This document shows, one piece after another, positions 15,237 through 21,869 of a DNA stretch of 21,869 nucleotides. The DNA is from Gemmatimonadota bacterium (lineage in GTDB: Bacteria; JAAXHH01). The stretch is taken from the NCBI GenBank assembly GCA_026713285.1, contig JAPOOT010000199.1, forward strand, positions 1-21,869, written 5' to 3'. The position numbers and the translations under genes are program-made. A model generated the notes under the pieces. The model was not told where the DNA came from. It ran no database searches and saw nothing but the letters and a program-made list of their open reading frames with translations. The stretch's first letter is position 1, and each line of letters begins with the position of its first letter.

Positions 15237-16183
15237 AGGCACAACCCGATTTATCGGTTAGCATCGGAGCGCTGAAACTCAGAAACCCCGTCCTCGCCGC
15301 GTCGGGCACCTTCGGATACGGATCGGAATACGGCCGGTTCGTGGATCTCTCTGATTTCGGCGGAATCGTCACCAAGACACTCACGCCGGAACCCTGGCCA
15401 GGCAATCCTCCTCCGAGGGCCGCGGAAACGGCCGCCGGCATGCTCAATTCCATCGGACTGCAGAACGTGGGCGTGGAGGCTTTTGTCCGGGACAAGATGC
15501 CGTATCTGAGAAAAATGGATACCGCGTTAATCGTCAACGTGGGTGGGGGCCCGGTCGAGGAATTCGTCTCCGTGACCGAACGCCTGTCCGACTGTGAAGG
15601 CATCGATGCGCTGGAGATCAACATGTCCTGCCCGAACGTGTCGGGGGGCATGGACTTCAGCACCGATCCGCGGCGCGCGGGAGAACTCGTTTCCACGCTG
15701 CGCGGCATCACGGACCTGCCGGTCATCGCAAAACTCACGCCGAACGTTACGGACGTCGGGGAAATCGCCCGCAGCGTCGAAGATGCCGGCGCCGACGCGA
15801 TATCGGCTATCAACACGCTTCGAGGCATGGCGGTGGACATCCGCACGCGCCGTCCCGTGCTAGGCGCCGTCACGGGCGGTCTTTCGGGGCCGGCCATCAA
15901 GCCCGTGGCAGTAGCGGCCGTTTACCGGATCGCAAGCCAGGTGGACGTTCCGGTCATCGGAATCGGCGGTATCATGAGTGGCGAAGACGCCGTAGAATTC
16001 CTCGTGGCCGGCGCCACGGCCGTACAGGTTGGAACGGCCAACTTCGTCGAGCCCCGCTCAGGCGCGTCTGTCGCGCGGGAGTTGGCCGGCTGGTGCGCCG
16101 CGTCGGACATACACTCGGTCCGCACACTGATTGGAAGCATGCGGATCCCGTCACAAGAGGACGTTCCATGTCACCCTTTGTAG
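15233..16183 (+). CDS. pyrD: Dihydroorotate dehydrogenase, class 1B catalytic subunit
   Basis: A 316-residue FMN enzyme that oxidises dihydroorotate to orotate in the cytoplasm, the fourth step of UMP synthesis, using PyrK to pass electrons to NAD+. Class 1 features are clear: NPVLAASGTFGYGSEY near the N-terminus, TKTLT with Lys48, NSIGLQNVG, and EINMSCPNVSGG with the catalytic Cys133. The FMN phosphate region IGIGGIMSGEDAVEFLVAGA is near 242-261. The catalytic Cys, rather than Ser, and the adjacent pyrK establish class 1B, not the membrane quinone-linked class 2. It starts at GTG after a strong SD and overlaps pyrF by 16 bases. Confidence 0.96.
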   Translation: MKAQPDLSVSIGALKLRNPVLAASGTFGYGSEYGRFVDLSDFGGIVTKTLTPEPWPGNPPPRAAETAAGMLNSIGLQNVGVEAFVRDKMPYLRKMDTALIVNVGGGPVEEFVSVTERLSDCEGIDALEINMSCPNVSGGMDFSTDPRRAGELVSTLRGITDLPVIAKLTPNVTDVGEIARSVEDAGADAISAINTLRGMAVDIRTRRPVLGAVTGGLSGPAIKPVAVAAVYRIASQVDVPVIGIGGIMSGEDAVEFLVAGATAVQVGTANFVEPRSGASVARELAGWCAASDIHSVRTLIGSMRIPSQEDVPCHPL

Positions 16184-16980
16184 ACAGTTTGAACCGTGCC
16201 CGCGACAGGACGAACAGCCTGGTCTGCGTGGGACTCGATCCGGACGTGGATCGGTTTCCGGAGCACCTGAAATCGGGGAATGACGCGGTATTCGAGTTCA
16301 ACCGAACGATCATCGAGCACACATCGGACCTCGTATCGGCCTATAAGCTGAACATCGCGTTTTTCGAAGTCATGGGCGCACGGGGCTACGAGGTGCTCGA
16401 GCGCACGCTCACGGTGATCCCGGATGAGGTCGTGGTGATCTGCGATTGCAAGCGGGGCGACATGGGGAATAGCGCGCGCATGTACGCGAAGGCGCTGTTC
16501 GAGCACTTCGGATTCGACGCGGTGACCGTCAATCCCTACCAGGGGCGGGATTCCGTTCAGCCCTTCCTTGATTACACCGACCGTGGGGTCTTCATTCTCT
16601 GCCTGACTTCCAACGAAAGCTCGCGCGATTTCCAGCACCTGTCCGTCAACGGACATCCGCTGTATATCGAGGTGGCCAGTGCGGCCCAGTCCTGGAACAC
16701 CGCCCGAAACGCGGGACTGGTGGTGGGCGCTACGCAGGCGGAGTCCCTGGCGGATATCCGTGCCGTCTCCCCGGACATGCCTCTGCTGATACCGGGGATC
16801 GGCGCCCAGGGCGGCGACCTGGAAACCGTCATCCGCGCCGGCGCCGACACCAGCGGCGGTGGACTGCTCATCAATTCCTCCCGGAGCATACTTTATTCCT
16901 CCGGCGGCCAGGATTTCGCCGAGTCCGCCCGGGCGGCAACGCTAAGGCTCAGAGCAGAGATCAACGCACTGCTTCCCTGA
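16168..16980 (+). CDS. pyrF: Orotidine 5'-phosphate decarboxylase, type 2
   Basis: A 270-residue enzyme that decarboxylates OMP to UMP, the last step of de novo pyrimidine synthesis. The N-terminal CVGLDPDVDRFP is typical, and the catalytic signature appears as DCKRGDMGNSA (93-103), with the Asp-x-Lys-x-x-Asp array intact as Asp93, Lys95 and Asp98, and Lys60 upstream. PGIGAQGG (about 213-220) binds phosphate. The length and VNPYQGRDSVQPF region fit the longer type 2 family. AAGAGGA (16155-16161) six bases upstream supports ATG 16168, which overlaps the end of pyrD; the open frame extends further upstream but only inside pyrD. pyrE is not in the window. Confidence 0.95.
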   Translation: MSPFVDSLNRARDRTNSLVCVGLDPDVDRFPEHLKSGNDAVFEFNRTIIEHTSDLVSAYKLNIAFFEVMGARGYEVLERTLTVIPDEVVVICDCKRGDMGNSARMYAKALFEHFGFDAVTVNPYQGRDSVQPFLDYTDRGVFILCLTSNESSRDFQHLSVNGHPLYIEVASAAQSWNTARNAGLVVGATQAESLADIRAVSPDMPLLIPGIGAQGGDLETVIRAGADTSGGGLLINSSRSILYSSGGQDFAESARAATLRLRAEINALLP

Positions 16981-16996
16981 ATTCCATGCGCGATCC

Positions 16997-17021
16997 GGCG
17001 CCAGGCCGCGCCACGGTTTTT
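16997..17021 (+). terminator. Candidate intrinsic terminator after pyrF
   Basis: GGCGC (16997-17001) pairs with GCGCC (17008-17012) over a 6-nt loop, and TTTTT follows at 17017-17021 after four bases. The stem is short and the T-run offset, so confidence is limited. A second hairpin, CACGGG (17049-17054) with CCCGTG (17062-17067) followed by TTT, lies downstream and may be the real one. Confidence 0.4.
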
Positions 17022-17048
17022 CAGACTCTGCGTAACCGGATGTATCGG

Positions 17049-17070
17049 CACGGGCGTAAATCCCGTGTTT
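17049..17070 (+). terminator. Second candidate terminator hairpin after pyrF
   Basis: CACGGG (17049-17054) and CCCGTG (17062-17067) form a 6-bp stem with a 7-nt loop, followed directly by TTT. Two further G-U pairs can extend the base. It could end the pyr transcript or be a leader structure. Confidence 0.35.
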
Positions 17071-17102
17071 CAAGGAACGTCGACCGATGCGGAACAGGAT
17101 CA

Positions 17103-17246
17103 ATCGGACCAGTCCGGCCAGCCGGGCCAGGTGGACCGAGCGGACCAACCGGGCCAGGTTGACCAATCGGGCCAGTCCGGCCAGCCGGGCCAGGTGGACC
17201 GAGCAGGCAAATCTGACAAAGTTGGCCAAGTCGATCAGGCGGACCG
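17103..17246 (+). repeat. 9-bp tandem repeat array C with an internal 63-bp duplication
   Basis: Sixteen consecutive degenerate nonamers with the pattern NNCGGNCCA fill 17103-17246. The segment 17101-17141 recurs at 17164-17204 with a single mismatch, a 63-bp (7 x 9) higher-order period. The last nonamer, GGCGGACCG (17238-17246), matches the units in the other arrays and overlaps the possible SD (AGGCGGA, 17237-17243) of the following gene. The frame stays open across the array back to an ATG at 17087, so it could in principle be translated as an Arg/Thr/Ser-rich extension. Confidence 0.85.
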
Positions 17247-17251
17247 GAGAC

Positions 17252-17791
17252 ATGGAGACCAACTTCGAGGTCCGCAGTTTCGATGCGGAGATCACAAAGG
17301 AAGCATACGACAGGCTGCCGAAGTTGCCGCTGTATTTCGTGCTGGACAACCTGCGCAGCGCATTCAACGTGGGATCCATTTTCCGGACCTGCGACATCCT
17401 GCGGGTTACAAGCCTCTTTCTGTGCGGTTACACGGCCTGTCCGCCCCACACGAAACTGGAGAAGACGGCCCTGGGCACCGTCGAATACGTCCCCTGGCGT
17501 TATTTCGAGTCGGCCGTCGACGCGGTCGACTACCTGCGAGACAGAAACATCGCGGTGTGGGCCGCCGAAACGGCTTCGGGTTCGGTGCCGTACGACGAGG
17601 CGGAATTTCCGGACGAATTGGCGATCGTCCTGGGTAACGAGGCGCTGGGCGTGAGCCGCGATGTGCTGGAACGGTGTGACGGGATGGTCGAAATCCCAAC
17701 GCGGGGCTACAAGAATTCGCTCAACGTGGCGTCCGCCTGCGCGGTCCTGGGATTCAAGGCGCTGGAGCAAATGGAAGGGAATTCGAACTGA
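17252..17791 (+). CDS. SpoU/TrmH-family RNA 2'-O-methyltransferase
   Basis: A 179-residue SAM-dependent RNA ribose methyltransferase of the SPOUT fold. All three SpoU motifs are visible: motif 1 LDNLRSAFNVGSIFRTCD (31-48, with Asn33, Arg35, Asn39 and Arg45), motif 2 IVLGNEALGVS (125-135) and motif 3 VEIPTRGYKNSLNVASACAV (146-165), which form the trefoil-knot SAM site. Substrate (tRNA or rRNA) cannot be told from sequence. I chose ATG 17252 because the conserved protein begins there. An in-frame ATG at 17087 would add 55 low-complexity residues encoded by the 9-bp repeats and has no SD. AGGCGGA at 17237-17243 is 8 bases before 17252. Converges with hemQ. Confidence 0.88.
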   Translation: METNFEVRSFDAEITKEAYDRLPKLPLYFVLDNLRSAFNVGSIFRTCDILRVTSLFLCGYTACPPHTKLEKTALGTVEYVPWRYFESAVDAVDYLRDRNIAVWAAETASGSVPYDEAEFPDELAIVLGNEALGVSRDVLERCDGMVEIPTRGYKNSLNVASACAVLGFKALEQMEGNSN

Positions 17792-17817
17792 CCGGGGCGA
17801 ATGATCCTGCGGGCGTG

Positions 17818-18564
17818 CTACGGGTCGCTCGACCAGGTCTTCCTGCCCACGAAGAACGGTCCCAGCGAATCGATGTACAGTGCGGTCTGCTGGGTCTTGC
17901 GCATGTCCTGGACGACCCGTGAGAGCGGGTACAGTTCCTTGCCAAGCAGGCCGATGACGAAGTCGTTGTCCGCCTCGTCGAGCCCGTAGCAGGCCAGGCG
18001 GATGTCGTGGGCGAAGTCGGCCCGGCCGTACGCCCGGCCGATGTGGGCGTGCTCCATCAGGATCTGGCGCTGCTCCTTGTGTTCAAGACGGGCGAAGGCG
18101 CCGTTCCGTCTCAGGGGATACCAGATCGCCCAGGGCCAGTCGGGATTGAGCACGGTGTTGCGCGGCCTGTGTATGAGCGATTCCTTCAGGTCCGGTTCGT
18201 ATCCCATGGAGTAGGTCCTGCCGAACATCGTCATGTTCCCGCGTAGTTCCATCGCATCGAACGGATTGACAGTCAACAGGTTCCGGACGTCCGTTACGAA
18301 GGTATCCGGATCTTCGGCCAGGAACAGCACGCCGATACCCGTGGGATCGTTGACATCGAGATACACCGCGGAATCCAGGCCGGATTTCCGTAGCGCGACG
18401 ATGCTTTCGCCGGTTATGTCCGGGGCCCGCCGGACGGATGCCCGGCCGGACACGGTGAACACGTTGAGCTGCATGTACAGCCGTGTTTCGACCGTCTGGG
18501 GCTGCCCGTTTACTGGCGCTCCGCGTTCTAGTATATCGGGGGTCCTGCCGGTGTCTTCGTTCAC
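17818..18564 (-). CDS. hemQ: Coproheme decarboxylase HemQ (chlorite dismutase family)
   Basis: A 248-residue heme-binding enzyme that converts coproheme to heme b by two oxidative decarboxylations, the last step of the coproporphyrin-dependent pathway. Family features are GRTYSMGYEPDLKESL (about 115-130), WYPLRRNG (148-155, with the probable reactive Tyr149) and LMEHAHIGRAYGR (169-181). His172 aligns with the proximal heme ligand of the HGMIGR-type motif. The GTG at 18564 is preferred because GGGGAG lies 4 bases upstream; an in-frame ATG at 18597 lacks an SD, and the frame runs open to 18723. It is divergent from hemH, which makes the preceding product. A plain chlorite dismutase is unlikely given this context. 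Confidence 0.9.
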   Translation of the reverse strand: MNEDTGRTPDILERGAPVNGQPQTVETRLYMQLNVFTVSGRASVRRAPDITGESIVALRKSGLDSAVYLDVNDPTGIGVLFLAEDPDTFVTDVRNLLTVNPFDAMELRGNMTMFGRTYSMGYEPDLKESLIHRPRNTVLNPDWPWAIWYPLRRNGAFARLEHKEQRQILMEHAHIGRAYGRADFAHDIRLACYGLDEADNDFVIGLLGKELYPLSRVVQDMRKTQQTALYIDSLGPFFVGRKTWSSDP

Positions 18565-18623
18565 GTCGCTCCCCTGCCTTCTCTTTGACGATTCCATCCC
18601 AAAACCCGTGGCTGGACGCGGGT

Positions 18624-18652
18624 AAATTACGGAGGACGCGGCGGCATGGCAA
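18624..18652 (-). promoter_or_regulatory. Candidate promoter for hemQ
   Basis: On the minus strand TTGCCA (18647-18652) and TAATTT (18624-18629) are 17 bases apart. Between it and the hemQ start, ACCCG (18604-18608) and CGGGT (18619-18623) form a 5-bp inverted repeat that could be an operator. No equally good promoter for hemH was seen in the 128-base divergent gap. Confidence 0.3.
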
Positions 18653-18680
18653 GCAAATCCGGGGTTATGAGATCTGACAG

Positions 18681-18686
18681 GGAGGA
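18681..18686 (+). promoter_or_regulatory. Ribosome binding site deciding the hemH TTG start
   Basis: GGAGGA ends 6 bases before the TTG at 18693. The only nearby upstream ATG (18667) runs into a stop after nine codons, so hemH starts with TTG. Confidence 0.8.
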
Positions 18687-18692
18687 AGCCCA

Positions 18693-19766
18693 TTGAACTA
18701 CGACGCATTGCTCCTGGTATCATTCGGGGGCCCGGAAGCCGCCGCCGACGTCATCCCCTTTCTCGAGCGCGTGCTCAAAGGCCGGCGCGTTCCCAGGGAA
18801 CGAATGATGGAGGTCGCGGAACACTACCACCATTTCGGTGGGGTCAGCCCGATAAACAGCCAGAACCGGGCACTGATCTCCGCCCTGGAAAGCGCGTTGG
18901 CAAACCGCGACCTTCCCCTTCCGGTCTACTGGGGAAACCGGAACTGGCATCCCTTGCTGGCGGATACGGTCCGGCGGATGGCCGCGGACGGGATCCAACG
19001 GGCGCTGGCCCTCGTTACGTCCGCCTACAGCTCCTATTCGAACTGCAGGCAATACCTGGAGAACATCGAGGACGCCCGGCGCGAGGTGGGCTGCGGCGCC
19101 CCGGAAATCGACAAGATCAGGCCCTTTTTCCATCATCCGGGTTATATCGAAACGATGGAGGCGCGCGTTCGTTCCGCCCTGGACCGCTTGCCGGATGCGC
19201 GCCGCGCCTCGGCGCACCTGGTGTATACCGCCCACAGCATACCCATCGCCATGGCCCGGGGGTGCGCATACGAAGCGCAACTCCGGGAAGCCTCCAGGCT
19301 CATCAGCGCGCGCGCGGGAGCGTCCTCCTGGACGCTGGCATTTCAGAGCCGCAGCGGTCCGCCCACGCAGCCCTGGCTGGAACCCGATGTTTGTGACTAC
19401 ATCCGGTCGTTCCGCGAAACAGGCTCGGGCCGGGCGGACCAGGCTGGCGCGGGCCGGGCGGACCAGTCAGACCGGGCGGACCGGGCGGGCCGGGCGGACC
19501 GGGATATCGTGTTGATCCCCGTGGGATTCATCTCGGACCACATGGAAGTGGTCTACGACCTGGACATTGAAGCGCGGGCGTGCTGCGATGAGCTCGGGGT
19601 ACGCATGGTCCGGGCGGAAACGGCGGGGACTCATCCCCGCTTCGTGGAAACGATCGTGGAACTCGTCGAAGAACGCCTGTCCCCGACGACGGTCAGGGCG
19701 GCTGTGGGCGTCCTGGAACCGTGGCCCGATCGATGCCCGCCGGACTGCTGCCCTTCCGGCAGGTAG
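18693..19766 (+). CDS. hemH: Ferrochelatase with in-frame repeat insertion (coproporphyrin type likely)
   Basis: A 357-residue enzyme that inserts Fe2+ into a porphyrin. Conserved elements are LLLVSFGGPE (7-14 region), YWGNRNWHP, TSAYSSYSNCRQY, the catalytic His181 in YTAHSIP, FQSRSGPPTQPWLEPD and GFISDHMEVVYDLDIEA with the active-site Glu285. Cys134 plus Cys348, Cys352 and Cys353 at the C-terminus (RCPPDCCP) are consistent with the [2Fe-2S] cluster known in some bacterial ferrochelatases. Between RSFRE and DIVLIPVGF, residues about 244-270 are low complexity (GRADQ, DRADRAGRAD) encoded by 9-bp repeats, an insertion absent from typical family members. The divergent hemQ suggests the substrate is coproporphyrin III. 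TTG start after GGAGGA. Confidence 0.93.
   Translation: MNYDALLLVSFGGPEAAADVIPFLERVLKGRRVPRERMMEVAEHYHHFGGVSPINSQNRALISALESALANRDLPLPVYWGNRNWHPLLADTVRRMAADGIQRALALVTSAYSSYSNCRQYLENIEDARREVGCGAPEIDKIRPFFHHPGYIETMEARVRSALDRLPDARRASAHLVYTAHSIPIAMARGCAYEAQLREASRLISARAGASSWTLAFQSRSGPPTQPWLEPDVCDYIRSFRETGSGRADQAGAGRADQSDRADRAGRADRDIVLIPVGFISDHMEVVYDLDIEARACCDELGVRMVRAETAGTHPRFVETIVELVEERLSPTTVRAAVGVLEPWPDRCPPDCCPSGR
19422..19502 (+). repeat. 9-bp tandem repeat array D inside ferrochelatase
   Basis: 81 bases, nine times nine, of units such as GGCGGACCA and GGCGGACCG, including two near-identical 21-base copies at 19422-19442 and 19446-19466. In the hemH frame it encodes Gly/Arg/Ala/Asp/Gln triplets. 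It lies between the helix after PWLEPD and the strand DIVLIPVGF, presumably a surface loop. Confidence 0.88.
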
Positions 19767-19791
19767 GTCATGTGGGAAGAACCGGCCATCC

Positions 19792-20826
19792 TCAGACCGG
19801 GACCTCCCATCGGTCCATGGGTTCGGTGGAACGTACCCGGCGCATGCCCGCGTCGGCGAACCGGCTGAAGGCCTTCTCCGCCTCCCCGGAAAAATCGATC
19901 ACACCGGGAACGACGACCGGTGAGGTGCAGTCCTCCAGCAGGCAGACTTTTGCGGTCATGGACGGCTTGCGCGACTCGAACTCCGCCCGGAGATCTTCCA
20001 CCGTCCACGCCACGCAATGACTCTTGGCCTGCCCGGCCACGATGACGGCGTCGAAGGTCATCAGGTGATCGACCAGCGGCGAATTCCTGTCACCCACCGG
20101 ATGGCCGGCGGCGTCTTCCATTACGTCGGGGCGCAACACGGAGTAGTTCTCCGTGAGGGCATGATTCCCTTTGAGCTCGAAGCGCGCCTGCCGGACCCGC
20201 GCGATGCTGTGAAAGAAAACCGCTTCCTCGACCGCGGACACCAGGGCGTGGCCGATGCCCCCGAGCATGGCGTGGTACGGCCAGATCATGAGCGGATACT
20301 TGCCATCGCGCGCGAGACGCCGGACATAATACAGCGCATAGGCGGAAAGATCGATCCGGCCTCCGTACCAGGCCTCCACCACGGGATTCACGCGCCAGGT
20401 TCCCTGTTCCACTTCGTCCGGGGTGATGACCGTTTCGCCGCCCGTGGGGTGTCCGCCCCCTTCGTCGACCCAGAACATCGGGTGGAAGATCTGCTGGGCC
20501 GTGTGGGTGTCCATCGTTGGGATGATTTCCGTGATGGAATGGAGGTTGCGATAGATGAAGGCGCAAAGGCGGTCGTTATCCTCCACGGCGCCCCGTCCGC
20601 TCCGTCCGCCGACGAAAAGCTCGAATCCGGGAAGACAGAAAGTGTTCTGGCAGTCCACCAGGAGCAGGGCGGTTCGAAAGGCATCCTCGACCGAAGGCCG
20701 GATCCCGCGTTCCTCCGCCCAATCTCGGGCATCCGCGGCCCGTTCTCCGTAAGGGACGCGCCAAACCGTCTCGACGGACCCCGACGTGTAGTGGGGCGGA
20801 ACGACTCCGGGTGGTTTAAAGTTCAT
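19792..20826 (-). CDS. Nicotinamidase/isochorismatase-family cysteine hydrolase, long form
   Basis: A 344-residue protein of the nicotinamidase-like hydrolase family. The catalytic triad is readable: Asp58 (LLLVDCQNTFC), Lys219 (FELKGNH) and Cys271 (AGQAKSHCVAWTVEDL). Probable metal ligands are Asp106, His108 and His185 (MDTHTAQQ and IWPYHAMLGG, the latter matching the WPxHC region of PncA). It is far longer than PncA (about 190-220 residues): the extra length is the N-terminal 50 residues and the stretch between residues 120 and 180. The start at ATG 20826 overlaps the nadE stop by 11 bases, so it is translated after nadE. Nicotinamide deamidation feeding NAD synthesis is a reasonable hypothesis; another amide substrate is possible. 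It converges with hemH. Confidence 0.82.
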   Translation of the reverse strand: MNFKPPGVVPPHYTSGSVETVWRVPYGERAADARDWAEERGIRPSVEDAFRTALLLVDCQNTFCLPGFELFVGGRSGRGAVEDNDRLCAFIYRNLHSITEIIPTMDTHTAQQIFHPMFWVDEGGGHPTGGETVITPDEVEQGTWRVNPVVEAWYGGRIDLSAYALYYVRRLARDGKYPLMIWPYHAMLGGIGHALVSAVEEAVFFHSIARVRQARFELKGNHALTENYSVLRPDVMEDAAGHPVGDRNSPLVDHLMTFDAVIVAGQAKSHCVAWTVEDLRAEFESRKPSMTAKVCLLEDCTSPVVVPGVIDFSGEAEKAFSRFADAGMRRVRSTEPMDRWEVPV

Positions 20827-21869
20827 CGGGGATGCGATCCAAATCCGACAGCCAGACCGCCGGAGAAGCATCGGACGGCATCCGCCAGTCGCCACGGGGG
20901 GATATACAGGTCATGCCGACCTTGGGTCCTTCCGGCAGGCAGTTCCGTTTGAACTGGTTCTGGAAGAACCGGACGATAAAGACGCGCAGCCAGGTCTTGA
21001 TCTCCCGGAGTTCGTACTTTCCCTCGAATGCATGCAGTGCCATCCGGGCGATCCGCGAGGGCGAGAACCCGAATCGCATGAAGTAGTAGATGAAGAAGTC
21101 GTGCAGTTCGTAGGGACCGATGTTCTCTTCGGTTTTCTGGTCGATCTCCTGCTCTCGCGGGGGCAGCAGTTCCGGTGAAATAGGCGTGTCGAGAATGTCC
21201 AGCAGCACGTCCCTCACTGCCGTCTCCTGTTCGAAGACCTCGTCGGCGGTCCAGCGGATCAGGTAGGATATGAGGGTCTTGGGAATCCCTGCGTTGACGC
21301 CGTAATGGCTGGCATGGTCGCCGAACATGGTGCACCATCCCAGCGCCAGTTCCGAAAGGTCGCCCGTACCGAGTACGATGCCCTTGACCTGGGCGGCCGT
21401 GGCGAGTTCCTCCAGTTTCCGGGTCCATGCCTGGGTGTTTTCGTAGACGAGGTCTTTCTTGTCTTCCGAATGCTCGATATCCCCGAAGAACTGCCGCACC
21501 GCGGGTTTGATGTCGATCTCCCGGAAAGAGGCGCCGACCGCCCGGATCAGTGTACAGGCGTTCGAGTAGGTTCGCTCCGTAGTGCCCAGTCCCGGCATGG
21601 TCAGGGCCACGATGCGGGACCGCGGCAGGCCGAGCAGGTCCATGGTGTGTACTGCCACGTTCAGGGCGTGGGTCGAATCCTGGCCCCCTGACACCGCCAC
21701 GACGACCCTCCGGGCATCCTCGGGCAGCGATCTCAGCTTGGTCGCGAGTCCGGTGGACTGGATCATGAACACTTCGCGGCAACGCTGGCTGCGATCCGCC
21801 GGATTCTGCGGTACGAAGGGATGAGAGGGTATATCGCGCTCGAAGGTCCGATGCGCTACTCCGGGCGCC
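20816..21869 (-). CDS. nadE: NAD+ synthetase, C-terminal part (5' end beyond the window)
   Basis: The visible 350 residues run off the right edge with the frame still open, so the gene is partial. The first internal ATG (21766) is not the true start: codons upstream of it read HPFVPQNPADRSQRCREVFM, which matches the linker of long glutamine-dependent NadE, where an N-terminal nitrilase-type glutaminase precedes the synthetase. The ammonia-dependent synthetase domain shows the PP-loop VAVSGGQDSTHAL, TMPGLGTTERTYSNA, GTGDLSELALGWCTMFGD and ISYLIRW. It adenylates nicotinate adenine dinucleotide and amidates it to NAD+. The presence of the glutaminase domain is inferred from the linker. It overlaps the downstream hydrolase gene by 11 bases. 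Confidence 0.93.
   Translation of the reverse strand, partial: APGVAHRTFERDIPSHPFVPQNPADRSQRCREVFMIQSTGLATKLRSLPEDARRVVVAVSGGQDSTHALNVAVHTMDLLGLPRSRIVALTMPGLGTTERTYSNACTLIRAVGASFREIDIKPAVRQFFGDIEHSEDKKDLVYENTQAWTRKLEELATAAQVKGIVLGTGDLSELALGWCTMFGDHASHYGVNAGIPKTLISYLIRWTADEVFEQETAVRDVLLDILDTPISPELLPPREQEIDQKTEENIGPYELHDFFIYYFMRFGFSPSRIARMALHAFEGKYELREIKTWLRVFIVRFFQNQFKRNCLPEGPKVGMTCISPRGDWRMPSDASPAVWLSDLDRIPDEL

Noticed and set aside
18598..18723. Upstream extension of hemQ to 18723
   Set aside because: The extra residues overlap the hemH start, have no homology signal and no SD; the GTG at 18564 has a good SD.

Overview
This 21.9-kb window is gene-dense and high in GC, and looks like ordinary chromosome from a diderm bacterium: LptF/LptG imply lipopolysaccharide export, and a TPR lipoprotein and several multi-spanning membrane proteins are present. 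No phage, transposon, CRISPR array, tRNA or rRNA was recognised. Gene content (MutL-type ATPase beside unknown membrane proteins, a lipoprotein whose mature N-terminus reads CAYYNTFYNA, HemQ with ferrochelatase, long-form NadE) recalls uncultured lineages such as Latescibacterota or Gemmatimonadota. That placement is an impression from gene content, not a phylogenetic result.

Layout. (1) 83-6239, plus strand: six tightly packed genes, three joined by TGATG stop/start overlaps. They encode a MutL/GlmL-family ASKHA ATPase, a soluble protein with barrel-sandwich and KOW-like parts, a DUF6754-like membrane protein and three more membrane proteins of unknown function. No glutamate mutase subunit is present, so this looks like an uncharacterised membrane-associated ATPase system. 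(2) 6240-6443: a highly structured intergenic region. (3) 6444-8622, plus: a sugar-1-phosphate nucleotidyltransferase and metK. (4) 8687-11033, minus: lptF then lptG. (5) 11278-14227, plus: ssb behind a near-consensus sigma70-type promoter, an orphan OmpR-type regulator with a degenerate receiver, and a TPR lipoprotein. (6) 14376-16980, plus: pyrK-pyrD-pyrF with overlapping ends. (7) 17252-17791, plus: a SpoU-family RNA methyltransferase. (8) 17818-19766: hemQ (minus) and hemH (plus) transcribed divergently, pointing to the coproporphyrin-dependent heme route. (9) 19792-21869, minus: nadE (5' part beyond the window) overlapping a nicotinamidase-family hydrolase.

The most unusual feature of the DNA is a family of degenerate 9-bp GC-rich tandem repeats (core about GGCGGACCR). 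It occurs as a C-terminal tail of a membrane protein (about 5471-5547), before the RNA methyltransferase (17103-17246) and in frame inside ferrochelatase (about 19422-19502). A related 21-bp triplicate lies at 6261-6323. Because the unit is a multiple of three, the array can sit inside genes without breaking the frame.

Functions are inferred from motifs read by eye. Family assignments of the core enzymes are firm. Promoters, terminators and hairpins are pattern matches only.
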